Source: Calamus simplicifolius (lineage: Eukaryota > Streptophyta > Magnoliopsida > Arecales > Arecaceae). From it: a stretch of DNA of 64,000 nucleotides. Below are positions 9,461 through 21,285 of the stretch, in pieces. How positions within the stretch are numbered: position 1 is the stretch's first letter; each line of letters starts with the position of its first letter. The notes beneath the pieces are model-generated. The model did no database searches, was not told the origin of the DNA, and was given only the letters and a program-made list of their open reading frames with translations. The stretch is from the NCBI GenBank assembly GCA_900491605.1, contig UESW01004416.1, positions 289,736-353,735 of the forward strand, in the 5' to 3' direction. Both the position numbers and the translations under genes were made by a program.

Positions 9461-11086
9461 GACGGTGGCTGCTGTTACCTTTTGAGGACACAGGGATTAG
9501 TCATATCATTATTTATAGAGGAAGATATGTTTTATAGAAGTGTTTTATAGAAGGGCCCAAATGTTGTTGTTTGTTATCGAAATCTTTGTTCGTTTACTAA
9601 TAGTCTTGGAGTGGGTAGTTCTATGATGATCAATTGGAGCATTAAAGCTGCAACATCAACCCAAGAACTTCTCAATTGAATTTTCTCACAGACTTGACCA
9701 AAAGTTTGCAAATTTTTAGGGCCATTAATGCATCCTGAACTGAGACATTGGAAAAGACAAGCACCTTCCAAGAGTGCAGCTATTTTCAGGCTCAAGACCT
9801 TGGAAATTAGCTTACTTAGATGGCCAATGGATAAGGACAAGATCGATCCATTTCCAGGAATAAATGGACTTTGTGTATAATGGTCTTTCCCGTTGCCAAG
9901 AAGGACCAAAGCTCAACTCCCTGTTTTAATCGAGAAATAACACGAGGCCTTTTGATTGACTGCAACTAGAATTAGGGCTAATACAGTTAATATATATTTT
10001 ACGTTTTGTCTCTTATGCATTGTTTGATTCGAGTATTCTTCAATTATTCGGAATGACCAGCTGACTTGGTTCTGTCATGAAGAAGATTGGTAGTGATTGC
10101 CTTTTGGGTGCAAGGAAGAATCTTAGACGTTGAATAGAGAAATACTCACAATTATAATACATTAAAAATAGTTTCATATCAGATGAAAAAAAAAATACGT
10201 TATATGCTTATAACTTAAGTTCATTTGCTACTAATTAACTTCTATTCGAGTTTTTGAGTTACGCAGTTTCAGCTCGCTAACGAAATTAATTGAACCAATA
10301 GATGTGCTTAGGGCATTACAAATAGTATTAGAATAGATTCAAGTATGCGAAAGTTGGTGGGCATAAGAAAAGGACTACTCATGGCATGGAGCCATCCTTG
10401 TAACATCAATGATCTGAAGTGATGAGCAAGAAAGAAATGTATTATATGCTTATAACTTAAGTTAATCTGCTGTCAATTAATTTCTACTTGAATTTTTGAG
10501 GCATACGGTTTTGATCCGCTAATGAATTAATTGGATCAGCAGGTGAACTTGAGGTATATTACCCAAGTCATAATCTTTGGTAAAGAGGGACAACCTTTTT
10601 GGCTAGGAAAGTGGAAGTCATGCCTTGATCTTAGTACACAATGATAAGCACAGAAGAGAAGGGACCAACTGAGGGGGGGGAGAGTAGGTTAAATAAGCAT
10701 GTTCACCTCGTAAGCAGCAGTTCGAGGACTAACTTTGCAAAAGTTGGAGAACATCTTAATCCTGAATATTTCATTTGTCAGCAACTCTCCGGATTAAGTA
10801 ATTCCAAAAACATAGCAAGAAAACATGTACAAATTGGAATGGTCATTGGGCAGGTGCAAGATATCTGTGGTAGGATCATTTCAAACACCAGTTTGCAGAG
10901 GAAATTTTATTTATCAAACTTCAATCCAAGTAACATGAGTTTTATTGTAACATGGGATCTTTCCAATGCACTGATACAAAAGAGAAAATAAGAAACTGCC
11001 CCTCCTCCCCTTCTGATGCATGGCTTATTTCAGATAACATTTTTAATATCTAAATAATTTTTGTAATAATCTCTGTCATCCTAGCT
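9461..11086. other. Unassigned AT-rich region downstream of glucanase copy 1
   Basis: No recognisable gene. It contains a direct repeat (about 10197-10312 and 10438-10553) and short open frames near 9574-9909 (minus) and 10641-10991 (plus) without recognisable domains. The last 50-100 bases before 11087 should hold the 3' untranslated end of glucanase copy 1. Confidence 0.5.
10197..10312 (+). repeat. Direct repeat, copy A (second copy 10438-10553)
   Basis: Both copies share ATATGCTTATAACTTAAGTT, a block ending TTTTTGAG, and a GCTAACGAA/GCTAATGAA-ATTAATTG block in the same order, 241 bp apart. The copies differ at many sites, so the duplication is old. Confidence 0.7.
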
Positions 11087-12278
11087 TCAGCTAAAGTTGA
11101 TTGGGTAGACAGGTTGCTTATTTGGGTAGAATAGCCCCCAGTTTTGTTCTACCCCTGCTGGCTTCTGGTCCTCATTGAACATGGCAAATAGTAGGTCTCT
11201 GTAGGCCTTCCAGATCTTTTAGGTGTCCCTTGTCCAACACGATTGATCAAATTCTGGTTGTATGTCCTTGCGTTATCTATTGATGCTGCAGTGCCACCAG
11301 CCGATGGCCAACCACTCTCTGAGACTACTACTTCCACATTAGACCCTCCCACCTTCTCTAACGCCGAGTAAACTGCGTCAACTATTGCATCAAAGAGGTT
11401 CTGATAGCCAAATTGCCCATCCTTTACTACAGTTCCAGGGGAAGAAAACAAGGCATACACTGTCGTGATGTCCTTCGTGTCACCGGTGTAACTGAAGTAG
11501 GCATACAGATTTACCAGGAGTGGTGATCCATTGCTGGCCAAAAAATTAACAATTGGCCCAATACTGCGATGCATCAGAAGAGAAAGCACCAGCCGATGGA
11601 GGGTATGATGCCCCAAGGACATCTTGAGGGACTGAAGTTGAGACTTTGATTTGGGCTTGCAGTCCACTGGCCGACAGAGCAGACTGGATGTTATTCATGG
11701 CAGCGAGCACATATCCAGCCCGAGCTGAGTCTCCAGGTATCACTTCGTTGCCAACTGCAATATATCGAAATGAAACATCTGGATAGGCCTTTATGTTGTT
11801 TTGGACCCAGTCACTTGCCGCTGAAGGATCAGAGGCTAATCTTTGGAGATCTTCATTTGGGACGTCTACAATGAGTTGAATGTTGGATCCTCTAAGTGCT
11901 TCAAGAGTAGGTTGATATGGATCATAGATTCTCATCCTTCCAATGTTGTAAGATTTATAGAGATCCACTACCTCACTAGGTTGGGGCAGGTTTCTCCAAG
12001 TCTTCCATAACAAACACCAATGGAATGCACACCTGAAACAAAGCAAGTAATTGCTCGTTCATGTCTTGAACTACTAAGTTGCATAAGCTACGCCAACATA
12101 TAACATAAATTGGCAGCGAGAATATTGGCTGTGATCAAATGAAGAACTGAAATTGGATACACCTTGGTCGTTGTTTTTCAACATCTCATATTAAAAAAGT
12201 CGAACTAGACATGTAGCTTTCTTTTGCCAGCATGAAATTAATTAGCTCAAGTTCATGCTAAACTGAACACACATACAC

Positions 12279-12318
<40 letters not shown>

Positions 12319-12393
12319 ACTTATTGGGATTGCTATGAGAACAGCAAGGAATAATGCTGTCACAGCTATGGAAACAATACTGTGCTTTGCCAT
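11087..12393 (-). pseudogene. Glucan endo-1,3-beta-glucosidase (GH17), copy 1, frameshifted
   Basis: A secreted GH17 beta-1,3-glucanase gene of the pathogenesis-related (PR-2) type, which cleaves callose and fungal 1,3-glucans in the wall or vacuole. Exon 1 (12393-12321) encodes the signal peptide MAKHSIVSIAVTALFLAVLI. A 288-bp phase-1 intron (GT at 12320, AG before 12032) is followed by exon 2 (12032-11087), where the mature enzyme starts as HSIGVCYGR. Both catalytic glutamates are present, in VGNEVIPGD (acid) and VSESGWPSAGG (nucleophile). There is no C-terminal carbohydrate-binding domain or GPI signal; the chain would end INFS. Compared with copy 2 it has indels near 11993 (1 base), 11558 (net 2 bases) and 11190 (1 base), each shifting the frame. 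It is therefore a pseudogene unless these are sequencing errors. Confidence 0.9.
12279..12316. repeat. (GA)n microsatellite at the intron donor, copy 1
   Basis: A GA-rich tract lies within a few bases of the intron donor site of glucanase copy 1. On the transcript strand it reads as a CT-rich run just after GTGATC. Copy 2 has the same tract in the same place. Confidence 0.85.
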
Positions 12394-12466
12394 GGATGGT
12401 AGGTCTAGTAGAGAATATTTCAACTAGAATGCCTTGGATGTGTCACAGACGAACCAATACTCACTC

Positions 12467-12474
12467 CTTATATA
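12467..12474 (-). promoter_or_regulatory. TATA box of glucanase copy 1
   Basis: TATATAAG on the minus strand, about 75 bases upstream of the ATG at 12393, a normal distance for a plant promoter with a short leader. Copy 2 has a weaker TTATGTATAG at the matching place. Confidence 0.7.
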
Positions 12475-13676
12475 GATGCTTGGGAACCTTAGCTCCGTGT
12501 CCTTTTGTTCATTTTCCGTATAAATTCTAGTTCCAATATTGTAGTGGATTAAAACTGACATTTAACAAAGCCAAAGGACTGGGCCAGCTGAGCTCCAAAT
12601 TTTTGCGTGGGAACGTAGCCTAATATCATGTAGTGCAGCTAGCCATTCTTTTCTTTGTCTTTGTCCATATTTTCCTGTTTGCTTGAAGATTTTCCAATAC
12701 GAAGGTGTTCTCTATGATGACTGACTGGACCTTCTCTTCTGTTCTTGGCCAACAGATGTCCAACTTGATTGGTCTTTCGTTCCCTACTGGTTTGTTATAT
12801 TGTTCTCTCTCCTCATTTGTTCTCCATGCTTGACAGTTAGCAAGAATGTTTTTTTAATGATCTTTGAGAATGCGCGCGGTTACAGAAGACCTGACCATAC
12901 GATGGTTGATGTCACCCATCCACCCAGGTTTGTCCAACCCTTGCCTTCACCAAAAAACCAAAGATTATGAATTGATTTTTTTGGAGAAAGAAGACAACCG
13001 TTCAGTTACAAATAGGTGCCAAAATAAATAAATATTTGGACAAGAGTGTATGAAATGTCTGGCCATGGATGTACATAGCCTCCATATATACTAAATCCTT
13101 GAGGGCTGCTAGAATTATATACAGGTGTAGCTGAAGACAACTTCCCATTGGTGTGAATCTCTGGAGGAATGAAATATCTGGCCATGGAGGAAGCCACTTG
13201 GAGGAGATCGGTGAATTCAACCCGCTATCTTAGATGGGAACTTGGTATTAGAAGAACTCGATCGACAGTTCTCTCCCATCTAGAAGGACAGATAGAAAAA
13301 ATCACCAGTTGGAAAACGGGGAGATGGTGTGATTTTTGGGAGCATGAATGGACTGGAAATATGCCAATGAAACTTCTTTGCCTCCACAGTGAAAGCTGAG
13401 GCAACTGTGGTGTCTCAGGTATCTTAAATGAATTCCATCTCCATGAAACTTCGAAGAAGCCAAAGTGTTCTCATCTCCAGTCTGCTATTGGAAGCACTTA
13501 ATTGCCATGTATTCGGTTGTCAATATTGATATGTACGTATTAGTTTGTTACGTGGAACGTTAGCAACACGCACGAACAAGCTCTCGAGGTTGAAATTTCT
13601 TACGTGCAGAGGTCAAATACCTTTGAAGGTTGAAGTGTTTTCTGCTTCACAAATACCCAACACGGAACTTGGTGAC
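12475..13676. other. Upstream region of glucanase copy 1
   Basis: From the promoter to about 12900 it matches the upstream region of copy 2 (30088-30672), with shared words such as CTTGAAGATTTTCCAATACG and TTGTTCTCCATGCTTGAC/TTAAC. From about 12900 to 13676 there is no clear gene. A frame near 13230-13399 faintly resembles a LINE-type segment (SWKTGRWCDFWEHEW). Positions 13268-13322 match 61530-61605 downstream of Copia-4. Confidence 0.6.
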
Positions 13677-14024
13677 GGATGGAAACAAATTTCTAAATAT
13701 AAAACGAAAATTGTAAAAAAATATGCCCATTCTACGCATGAATCACCGATCATTCAAAGTATATTACACAAAACGAACATACCTCTTTTGCCACAGATTA
13801 AATGCACTTATCGCTGCCTTGAAAGAAGACAATCCACAGATTGCTTACCTTTCTGTGAGAATGTTTTCCGATGATGAATGAGGAAGAAGAGCAACTGCTT
13901 CACCACGATGAAGCACTCTTCTCGATTTTGTTTTTAGAGAATAACTGCCAAGTGCAGTTATTTCTTTCATGGGCTGGGTTAGCCCATCATGGGCGGCCCA
14001 AAATTCAATAATAAAAAACCATCA
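13677..14024 (-). repeat. Copia-3 3' LTR
   Basis: Closely matches 20939-21285, with scattered substitutions and small indels (for example CTTCACCACG against CTTCCCACG). It ends ACCATCA next to the purine tract. Confidence 0.92.
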
Positions 14025-15084
14025 TCTCCCACTCGCACATGGTGGGCTAAACATTAACTCATTCTTCTTTGCGATATTCATACAAGCAAATAATCCATGC
14101 AACCAGCATACTTCGAGAGCTCATTGCGATGCATCTGTTAGGAATACATAGCAGCTCAAAATTGGGTACAACATTTTCCGAGTAGATATAATATGCAGTC
14201 CCTTAGATCAATCAGTCACATTTATATCTTCTTTGATCTCTTTTAGTATCTTGTATATTGTATTCACAACTATGATTTACTTAAAATCATAATTGGTCGA
14301 CCTGTGAATACAAAAATAGAATGTGACATCATAATAAAATTGATCTTCCTCTTTCCTTAAACCTCTCTATTTCAGTCCAGCTCGCTTTTCTAGAAATGCC
14401 CCATTAGATCGAATCATTCATGACCATTGGCAACATTCTAAGATAGCGAACTCTGAATAGAAACTTTGAGAATAAGTTAGAGTCGTGAAGGCACCATTTG
14501 AGGAACTCATATCCTCTAGAGTCTCACACGGCATAAAGTTGAGATCAAAAACTTTTGCCACTCATATCGGTCGTCTTATGCATACGTAGTATGAAATACG
14601 TATTACGGTATTAACTCCTTTCCCGTGGAGCGTATGTCTTTACTTTCAATACCGTATAGATGATAGTTCAGACATGCCTAATGTCTAAACTCGAGTTCAC
14701 GTATCTACTCTTCTAAAGAATCCATTAGAACTCACATCTGGCATCAAAAACAGATAAAGTAAAATATGTGGGTTATTTTACTTTCGGACATAGTAAATGT
14801 TATGTCCTCATCTTAGCACTTAGCTAAGGCAACATTTATATTTTAAACTTGAGCTCTCGATTATCACCTAGATAATAAGTCTAAAAATTGTCTCATCTCT
14901 ATTTATCACACAGTAAATAGAGGCGATTACCCGTGTGAGTGGATTAATCTTATCTGTCCGACATACTTTCTCGTCATAATACACTAAGTATTAATATGCA
15001 TAAATAAAAATATCATAGGCATTAACAATGAAATAACAATCTCATTCAAATGTGAACATTTAGGGAAATTACAATATTTAGTAA

Positions 15085-18000
15085 TCAGCATCTACGCAGT
15101 CCTAGAGATTTTACATGACCAATGAAAACATCTCTAGGAATTGGCTTCGTCATAGGATCTGCTATCATACTATGCGTAGATATACTTCAAGTTCACATCT
15201 TTCCGTGCTACCATGTCTTTAACAAAGTTATACTTGGTATCTATATGTTTGGTCTTGCCATGATATTTAGGATCCTTAGTGTATGCTATTGCTGCTTGGC
15301 TATCACAATTGACTAACAATGAGCTTGCAGTATGCTCAACAACACTTAAATGATCCAAAAATCTCTTAAGCCAAACTCCCTCTTGTACTGCTGCTGACAA
15401 TGCCACGAACTCTGCTTCCATGGTGGACAATGCTATACATGTTTGTTTCTTACTGCTCCAAGATATGACCATTATTCAGTAAGAATACAAAACCAGAGGT
15501 AGATTTCCTTTCGTCTAAATCTCCTCCCCAGTCAGCATCTGAGTAGCCTTCAAGTCGCAAATCCTTTCCTTGATAACTCAGAGAATAATTAGCAGTACCC
15601 TTTAGATACCTCATGATTCTTTTGACGGCTTTCCAATGTGCGTGACCTGGATTGGATTGGTATCTACTTACCATTCCAACTGCAAAACATATGTCAGGTC
15701 TTGTACACATCATAGCGTACATTAAGCTCCCAACAACACTAGCATAAGGAATGCGTTTCATTTGTTCCTTCTCTTGTGGAGTCCTAGGACACAACCTACG
15801 GCTCAATTCTTCACCTTTTGCAATAGGAGTTTCGATGGGTTTACAATCATGCATATTAAATCGTTCAAGAACTTTGTTGATATAAGTCTCTTGCGAAAGA
15901 GACAATAATCTCTTAGAACGATCTCTTGAAATCTTAACTCCAAGAATATATGCAGCTTCACCCATATCTTTCATCTCAAAATTGGACGATAACCAACTTT
16001 TAATAGTATTAACCAACTCCTTATTGCTTCCGGCAATCAGTATGTCATCAACATATAATGATAAGATCACAAATTGATCCTTGGATCTTTTGATATACAC
16101 GCAATGATCTTCATCAATCATTGTAAAATCATAGGCCACTATGGCATTATGAAAACGCGTATACCATTGTCTTGAAGACTGCTTAAGGCCATATATCGAT
16201 CTCAAAAGTCGACATACCTTTTGTTCTTGGCCCTTCACATTGAAGCCAACTGGTTGCTCCATGTAAATTTCTTCTTCTATTTTCCATTCAGAAAAGCAGT
16301 CTTTACATCCATTTGATGTAATTCAAGATCCATACTTGCCACTATTGCCAGAATAAGGCGAATTGAGGTAAATCTCACTACAGGAGAAAAAGTTTCCTCA
16401 TAATCAATTCCTTCCTGTTGATTATACCCTTTCGCCACGAGGCGAGCTTTATATCTTTCTATTGAGCCATCAGCTTTTTGCTTTATTTTAAGAACCCATT
16501 TATTCCCAATAGCTTTGCGTCCTTTTGGAAGATCAACCAGTTCCCAAACATGGTTTGATTTCATTGACTCCATTTCTTCTTCCATTGCACTTATCCATTT
16601 TTCCTTATTAGGGCAACTTAGAGCCTCATTTACATTCCTTGGCTCATCTTCATCTTGTGGAGCAACGATGAAAGTTTCCCCTTCAATATCAAAACGTCGT
16701 CGGGGAACACTTTTGCGACTTGTTCGCCGTACGGGAGATTGTACACGTGGCACATCATTCTCCATTATGCTTCCACTTGGATTAGATAATGGCGGTATCG
16801 TCTCATCAAACGGTTGCATTTGAGATTGAGTCTCATTTAATTCCTCACTTCTCACATTGCTCCCATTTGGACGAACCTGATCAATTTCATTATCAGGATC
16901 CAAAGTTTCAAATAGTGAGTAGTTCTCACCTATTTCGCCCTTAGTAGGAAACTCATTCTCTAAGAATGTGACATCTCGTGATTCAAATTCAGTTATACTC
17001 CCACTTTCTTGTGCACCTATAAACACATACCCTTTTGAGTACTCTGAGTATCTTATGAAAATACTCTTCTTGCCTCTGGGACCCAGTTTCCCATATTTAT
17101 GAGAGGGTTCGTGAGTATAAGCAGCACAACCCCAAGGTTTAAGAAAACTTAAATCGGGTTTTCTACCTGTCCATAACTCATATGGAGTAGAAGTAACTGA
17201 TTTAGAAGGCACACGGTTAAGTACATAGGCAGCAGTTAACAAAACATCACCCCAAAAAGTGATAGGTAAGTTAGCTTGTGCCATCATAGACCTAACCATT
17301 TCCAATAGGGTTCTATTCCTCCTCTCGGCAACACCATTTTGTTGAGGAGTATATGGAATAGACAACTGTCTTTCTATTCCTTTTTCATCACATAAATTTC
17401 TGAACTCATTAGATAAATATTCTCGACCTCGATCTGATCTAAACGTCTTTATTTTCTTTTCTAATTGATTTTCCACTAAGTTCATAAATTTCTTGAAGCA
17501 ACTTAATGCCTCAGATTTATGAGAAATCAAATAGACATATCCAAATCGAGTACAATCATCTATGAATGTGATGAAATACACAGCCCCATGCCTTGCTCTT
17601 ACATTCATTGGACCACAAATGTCAGAATGGATTAGTTGCAAAGGAAACTCAGCTCTTGTACCTTTTCCGAATGGTTTTCTTGTTGTTTTCCCAGCCAGGC
17701 AATGCTCGCAAATAGGCAAATTGACTTTTTCAATATTGCCTAATAAGCCCTCTTTGGCTAATCTTTGCATTCGTTGTTGGCCAATATGACCAAGTCTAGC
17801 ATGCCACACATTCACATCATTTTCATAAGAGTTGGAAGATGTAAACAGGGAATAACAAACGTTAACATTACTACAGTCAACATCTAGTACAATGAAACCA
17901 TCTAGAAAGTATCCACAACCATAATAATTTGTACTCAAATACAAATCAACACCACTGGCATGGAAGTTTAAATTAAAACCAAGTTTAATCAACACCAACA

Positions 18001-19156
18001 CAGACACTAAATTCCGACGAATCTTCGGAGCATATAATACGTCATGTAGGAACAATGTGCGTCCACCACGCATCATCAACTGGCAAGTGCCAATTCCTTT
18101 AACTTCCACTTTGGAATTGTTCCCTACATAGATCCATTTCGTTCCGGTCGGTATCCGTCGGAACTCCACGAAGGCATCTCTGTCCTTCGCTACATGGTCT
18201 GTTGCTCCCGAATCTACAGTCCACAAAGGATTAGACTCAGTTAAAAATACAGAACTTGACACATAGACAAAGTTCTTAAGAATGTAATGGGAGTTTACCT
18301 TCTTTGGCTCGCCGCAATCGCGAGCAAAGTGGCCCTTCTTGCTACAGTTGTAGCATTTCACCTTCGACATATTCTTAACTTGAGGACGCTTTCCTCTTTT
18401 GTGTTGATCATCTTTCGGTTTCTTCCCCGAAGAACTCGCTCTCTTACCTTTCCACCTTTTGAACGAATCAGGACGCTTGCGCTTAGAGCTCGAAGGCCCT
18501 TGTGAGCTAGAACCTGTATAGTAAATGTCAATTACCGACTTATCTGCCAGGAGACGGTCCTCCTCTAGCTCTAAGTGGCGCACTGCATCCTCAAAGGTTT
18601 TGATGTTCTCATTGTGAGTTAAGTGCAACTTCATATGCTCCCAACTCTGAGGTAAAGAACGAATCACTGCTTGCACTTGCTGCTCATCGGTCAGAACATG
18701 GCCAGCATCCTTCAGCTCATTAATCATGTTTGACATTTTCCTTAAATGTTGTTTCATGGACTGACCATGTGGCTTCTTATAAGAATCAAATCTTATAGTG
18801 AGCTGTCTAAGCTTGGTTACAGATGTATGACCAAACCTTGCTGCCAATGCTCCCCACATCTCCTTAGCATTTTCAAAACGCCTAAACTCTCGCATGACAT
18901 CATTATCCATGCTACTCAGCAACGTGATGCGAGCAAGGGAGTTCTTCCTTTTCCATACAGCAAATGCATCCTTATCTCTCTTATGTTGTGCAGTGTTTCC
19001 GTCTTCAGGCTCTACCATAACCAGGTTAAGAGCTTCAAGAGCCTCTTGCTCTTCCAGCACATATTGGATTTTCATATGCCAAATTTCATAATTATCACCG
19101 TTAAGCTTTTCTCCTTTGTTCAGTTCAGCAACTATATTCTTTGAAGCTGAAGCCAT
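15085..19156 (-). pseudogene. Copia-3 gag-pol, three frameshifts
   Basis: Starts MASASKNIVAELNKGEKL at 19156. An ATG ten codons upstream is in frame, but the Copia gag start fits here. Gag (UBN2 type) is followed by zinc knuckle CYNCSKKGHFARDC, protease VDSGATDHV, integrase with HARLGH...CEHC, HSDICG, RSDRGREY and GVAERRNR, reverse transcriptase with YVDD, and RNase H with YSDADWGGD. The frame breaks by single bases near 16278 (after MDVKTAFLNGK), 15468 (just before VISWSSKKQ) and 15186 (after VNLKYI). Restoring none of these, the longest open part is 960 residues. RSDRGREY shows a G-to-R change next to the integrase aspartate. The C-terminal frame ends at 15085 after a typical KPIPRDVF tail. 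Confidence 0.9.
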
Positions 19157-19607
19157 TGAATCTGAACATATCAGATAAACAAGCACAGATTGTTAATGCC
19201 ACTTATTTATGCATCAATTTTGCACAAAATGATTATTTTAATGAATAATCTCACATAGGCTTTAGATTCGAAAGTTCACTACGTTCCCAATCATCATCAA
19301 AAAACCTAATGTGAAATTACCGTTAATGTAATCATTAAGGTAAAATTACGTTCTTTAAAGTTGCTAAAACTCTTAGAACTCCCACTCAACTCCATATGTA
19401 CGAATAAGATAAATATTAAAACAGAATAGTACTATGAACTATTCATAACATGAATATCCATCAACATTCATTTATCTAACATTATGTTCATAAGGAATGA
19501 ATCCATCAAATAAAATAAACATAAACACCGACAGAACTATCCACCCAAGATATCTAACACCAACCTTTAGAGAACAACTCCTTAAGAGCTTAAAAAAAAA
19601 AACACAA

Positions 19608-20168
19608 TCAGGTGCTGATCCTCTTTCTATAAACTGGAAATGACTCATGAAAAACCTCAGAAAATTTTATTTGCTTAGGCATCCAAATGGAGGCACCCGG
19701 AAAACCCCTAGATTCGGGCAACGTATTGCGCCGAGACCGATTCAATGCAAGGGTTGACGTCCTTCTTGCCCCGAGCCGTATGTACTCTATCATGAATTGC
19801 TCCACAATCATCTTATAGCTCGGACCTTCTAAGGTGTCCCAAACCCTATCAATCATTCTTCCCAACTCATCAGGAATTGTGCATTTTAAGGCTCCGACCA
19901 TCACATATCCCGGCATTACAAAACCGTTCCAAATGATATCTTGTATCATTTGGTTGACCTTGATGATGTGTGTCATCATGTCATCATCAGCATCCCACCG
20001 GTAAAGAGCTAGCTTGATCCTAAGTTTCTCAAGCCTCTCCTTTTGAGCCACCGTTCTAGGGACAATCGGGGTTCGATATCTTTGTACCATCATTCCTGCA
20101 ACAAATGCAGAAAAAAAAAAATTGGCATATTTAAAATGTCTCATAGATATGAGGAGAGATTTATACAC
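19608..20168 (-). CDS. Extra gag-like frame in the Copia-3 leader
   Basis: An open frame of up to 186 residues on the same strand as Copia-3 gag-pol and upstream of it, between 5' LTR and gag. I do not recognise the whole protein. The middle (HIIKVNQMIQDIIWNGF, then ALKCTIPDEL) has the spacing of the UBN2 gag core of Copia elements (H-x6-MI...G...SLP), and it is quite unlike this element's own gag. The start is uncertain; MVQRYRTPIVPRTV at about 20091 is more likely than the first ATG, whose leading residues are low complexity. It could be a relict of an older gag, or a captured gene. Whether it is translated is unknown. Confidence 0.45.
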   Translation of the reverse strand: MYKSLLISMRHFKYANFFFSAFVAGMMVQRYRTPIVPRTVAQKERLEKLRIKLALYRWDADDDMMTHIIKVNQMIQDIIWNGFVMPGYVMVGALKCTIPDELGRMIDRVWDTLEGPSYKMIVEQFMIEYIRLGARRTSTLALNRSRRNTLPESRGFPGASIWMPKQIKFSEVFHESFPVYRKRIST

Positions 20169-20503
20169 GTTTAAATCTCAAACTCCCATAAACCTTAGAT
20201 TTGATGACAGGCCACTCAGCCCATTCCCTTTTTTATTATTATTAACTTTCAGATCGGTTCGCTGGAAATAAACTCATGCAACAAAGAGTGTCATCTTTAA
20301 TTGAGGAATAAACGGTCACTTTTGAAAGGCAATGCATGGCCATGCTAAGCACAGTAACTCATGCAACATTGATACAAAGAAACCGAGAGTTTCATAAGAC
20401 AGCCATCCGTGTTCCTTCCCTTGTCACCAAAAAAAATATCCGGCCATCTGATATCTATGGGCCCTTATCCTCTTCCTGACATTCTTTGAAATCAGGATAT
20501 GAA

Positions 20504-20580
20504 ATCAGGATGGCCGAGTGGTCTTAGGCGTCAGGCTGAAGTTCCCCTTCCGTAAATGGGTTCAAATTTCACTTCTGATA
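20504..20580 (+). tRNA. Decayed tRNA-Leu-like sequence
   Basis: It resembles nuclear plant tRNA-Leu: acceptor arm ATCAGGA pairing with TTCTGAT, A-box TGGCCGAGTGG, and B-box-like GGTTCAAATTT. The anticodon loop reads CTGAAGT and the anticodon stem no longer pairs, and the variable arm is shortened, so it is a pseudogene rather than a working tRNA. It lies antisense in the leader of Copia-3. A SINE remnant with a tRNA-derived head is an alternative. Confidence 0.6.
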
Positions 20581-20938
20581 AATTTGACTCAATTTAAAAC
20601 AACGCTTCCTTAAAATAAAATCGAAGCCTCTCTCGTGAGGGCTTAGAGTAAGGTTTGGTTTTTATCCTCGCGACACATGAGTCGCTGCTGCGTGACAGCA
20701 GCAGAATGGGATAATTCTCTGAAATCCAGAGAATTTGATTCTATCTTTATTCATCTTTATCAGAAACTTATTCATCTTTATCAGAAACTTATTTTAAATG
20801 AATCAAATTCTAAATACAAAGAATCTGATCTTATCTAATCATTTGTTTCTCTTTTTCATCATTATCAGAAAGTAAACTTATTATGCTGGCATACTAATAA
20901 TACGAGAAAGAGAACCGAAACCACGGCTCTGATACCAA

Positions 20939-21285
20939 TGATGGAAACAAATTCCTAAATATAAAACGAAAATTGCGGAAAAACGTGCCCATTCTACGCA
21001 TGAATCACCGATCGTTCAAAGTATATTACACAAAACGAACATACCTCTTTTGCCACAGATTAAATGCACTTATCGCTGCCTCGAAAGAAGACAATCCACA
21101 GATTGCTTACCTTTCTGTGAGAATGTTTTCCGATGATGAATGAGGAAGAAGAGCAACTGCTTCCCACGATGAAGCACTCTTCTCGATTTTGTTTTTAGAG
21201 AATAACTGCCAAGTGCAGTTATTTCTTTCATGGGCTGGGTTAGTCCATCATGAGCGGCCCAAAATTCAATAATAAAAAACCATCT
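20939..21285 (-). repeat. Copia-3 5' LTR
   Basis: Starts TGATGGAAAC on the plus strand, directly after the primer-binding site, and matches 13677-14024 along its length. Confidence 0.92.

Larger units (their letters stand above)
13677..21285 (-). mobile_element. Copia-3: Copia LTR retrotransposon, both LTRs, decayed pol
   Basis: A 7.6-kb element on the minus strand. LTRs of about 348 bp lie at 13677-14024 and 20939-21285. A primer-binding site TGGTATCAGAGCC sits next to the 5' LTR (plus-strand 20924-20936), and a purine tract (plus-strand TCTCCCACTCGC) sits beside the 3' LTR. Between the 3' LTR and the pol stop is a 1.06-kb untranslated stretch, and the leader between 5' LTR and gag is 1.8 kb, long for Copia. 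The outermost bases are altered (left TG is GG, right CA is CT) and no clean target-site duplication is visible; ACTTG occurs within 6 bp of both ends. Pol has three single-base frameshifts. Confidence 0.9.

Noticed and set aside
9117..9491. Pro-rich repeated peptide frame on the minus strand
   Set aside because: It is only the translation of the 87-bp minisatellite, not a gene.
9574..9909. Open frame of 111 codons on the minus strand
   Set aside because: I could not match it to any family in any frame, and no neighbouring exon extends it.
10641..10991. Open frame of 116 codons on the plus strand downstream of glucanase copy 1
   Set aside because: No recognisable domain, no splice or promoter signals, poor start context and a low-complexity composition; likely chance.
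13002..13399. Short frames between glucanase copy 1 and Copia-3
   Set aside because: Only a weak LINE-like similarity (SWKTGRWCDFWEHEW); too short and too uncertain to list as a separate element.
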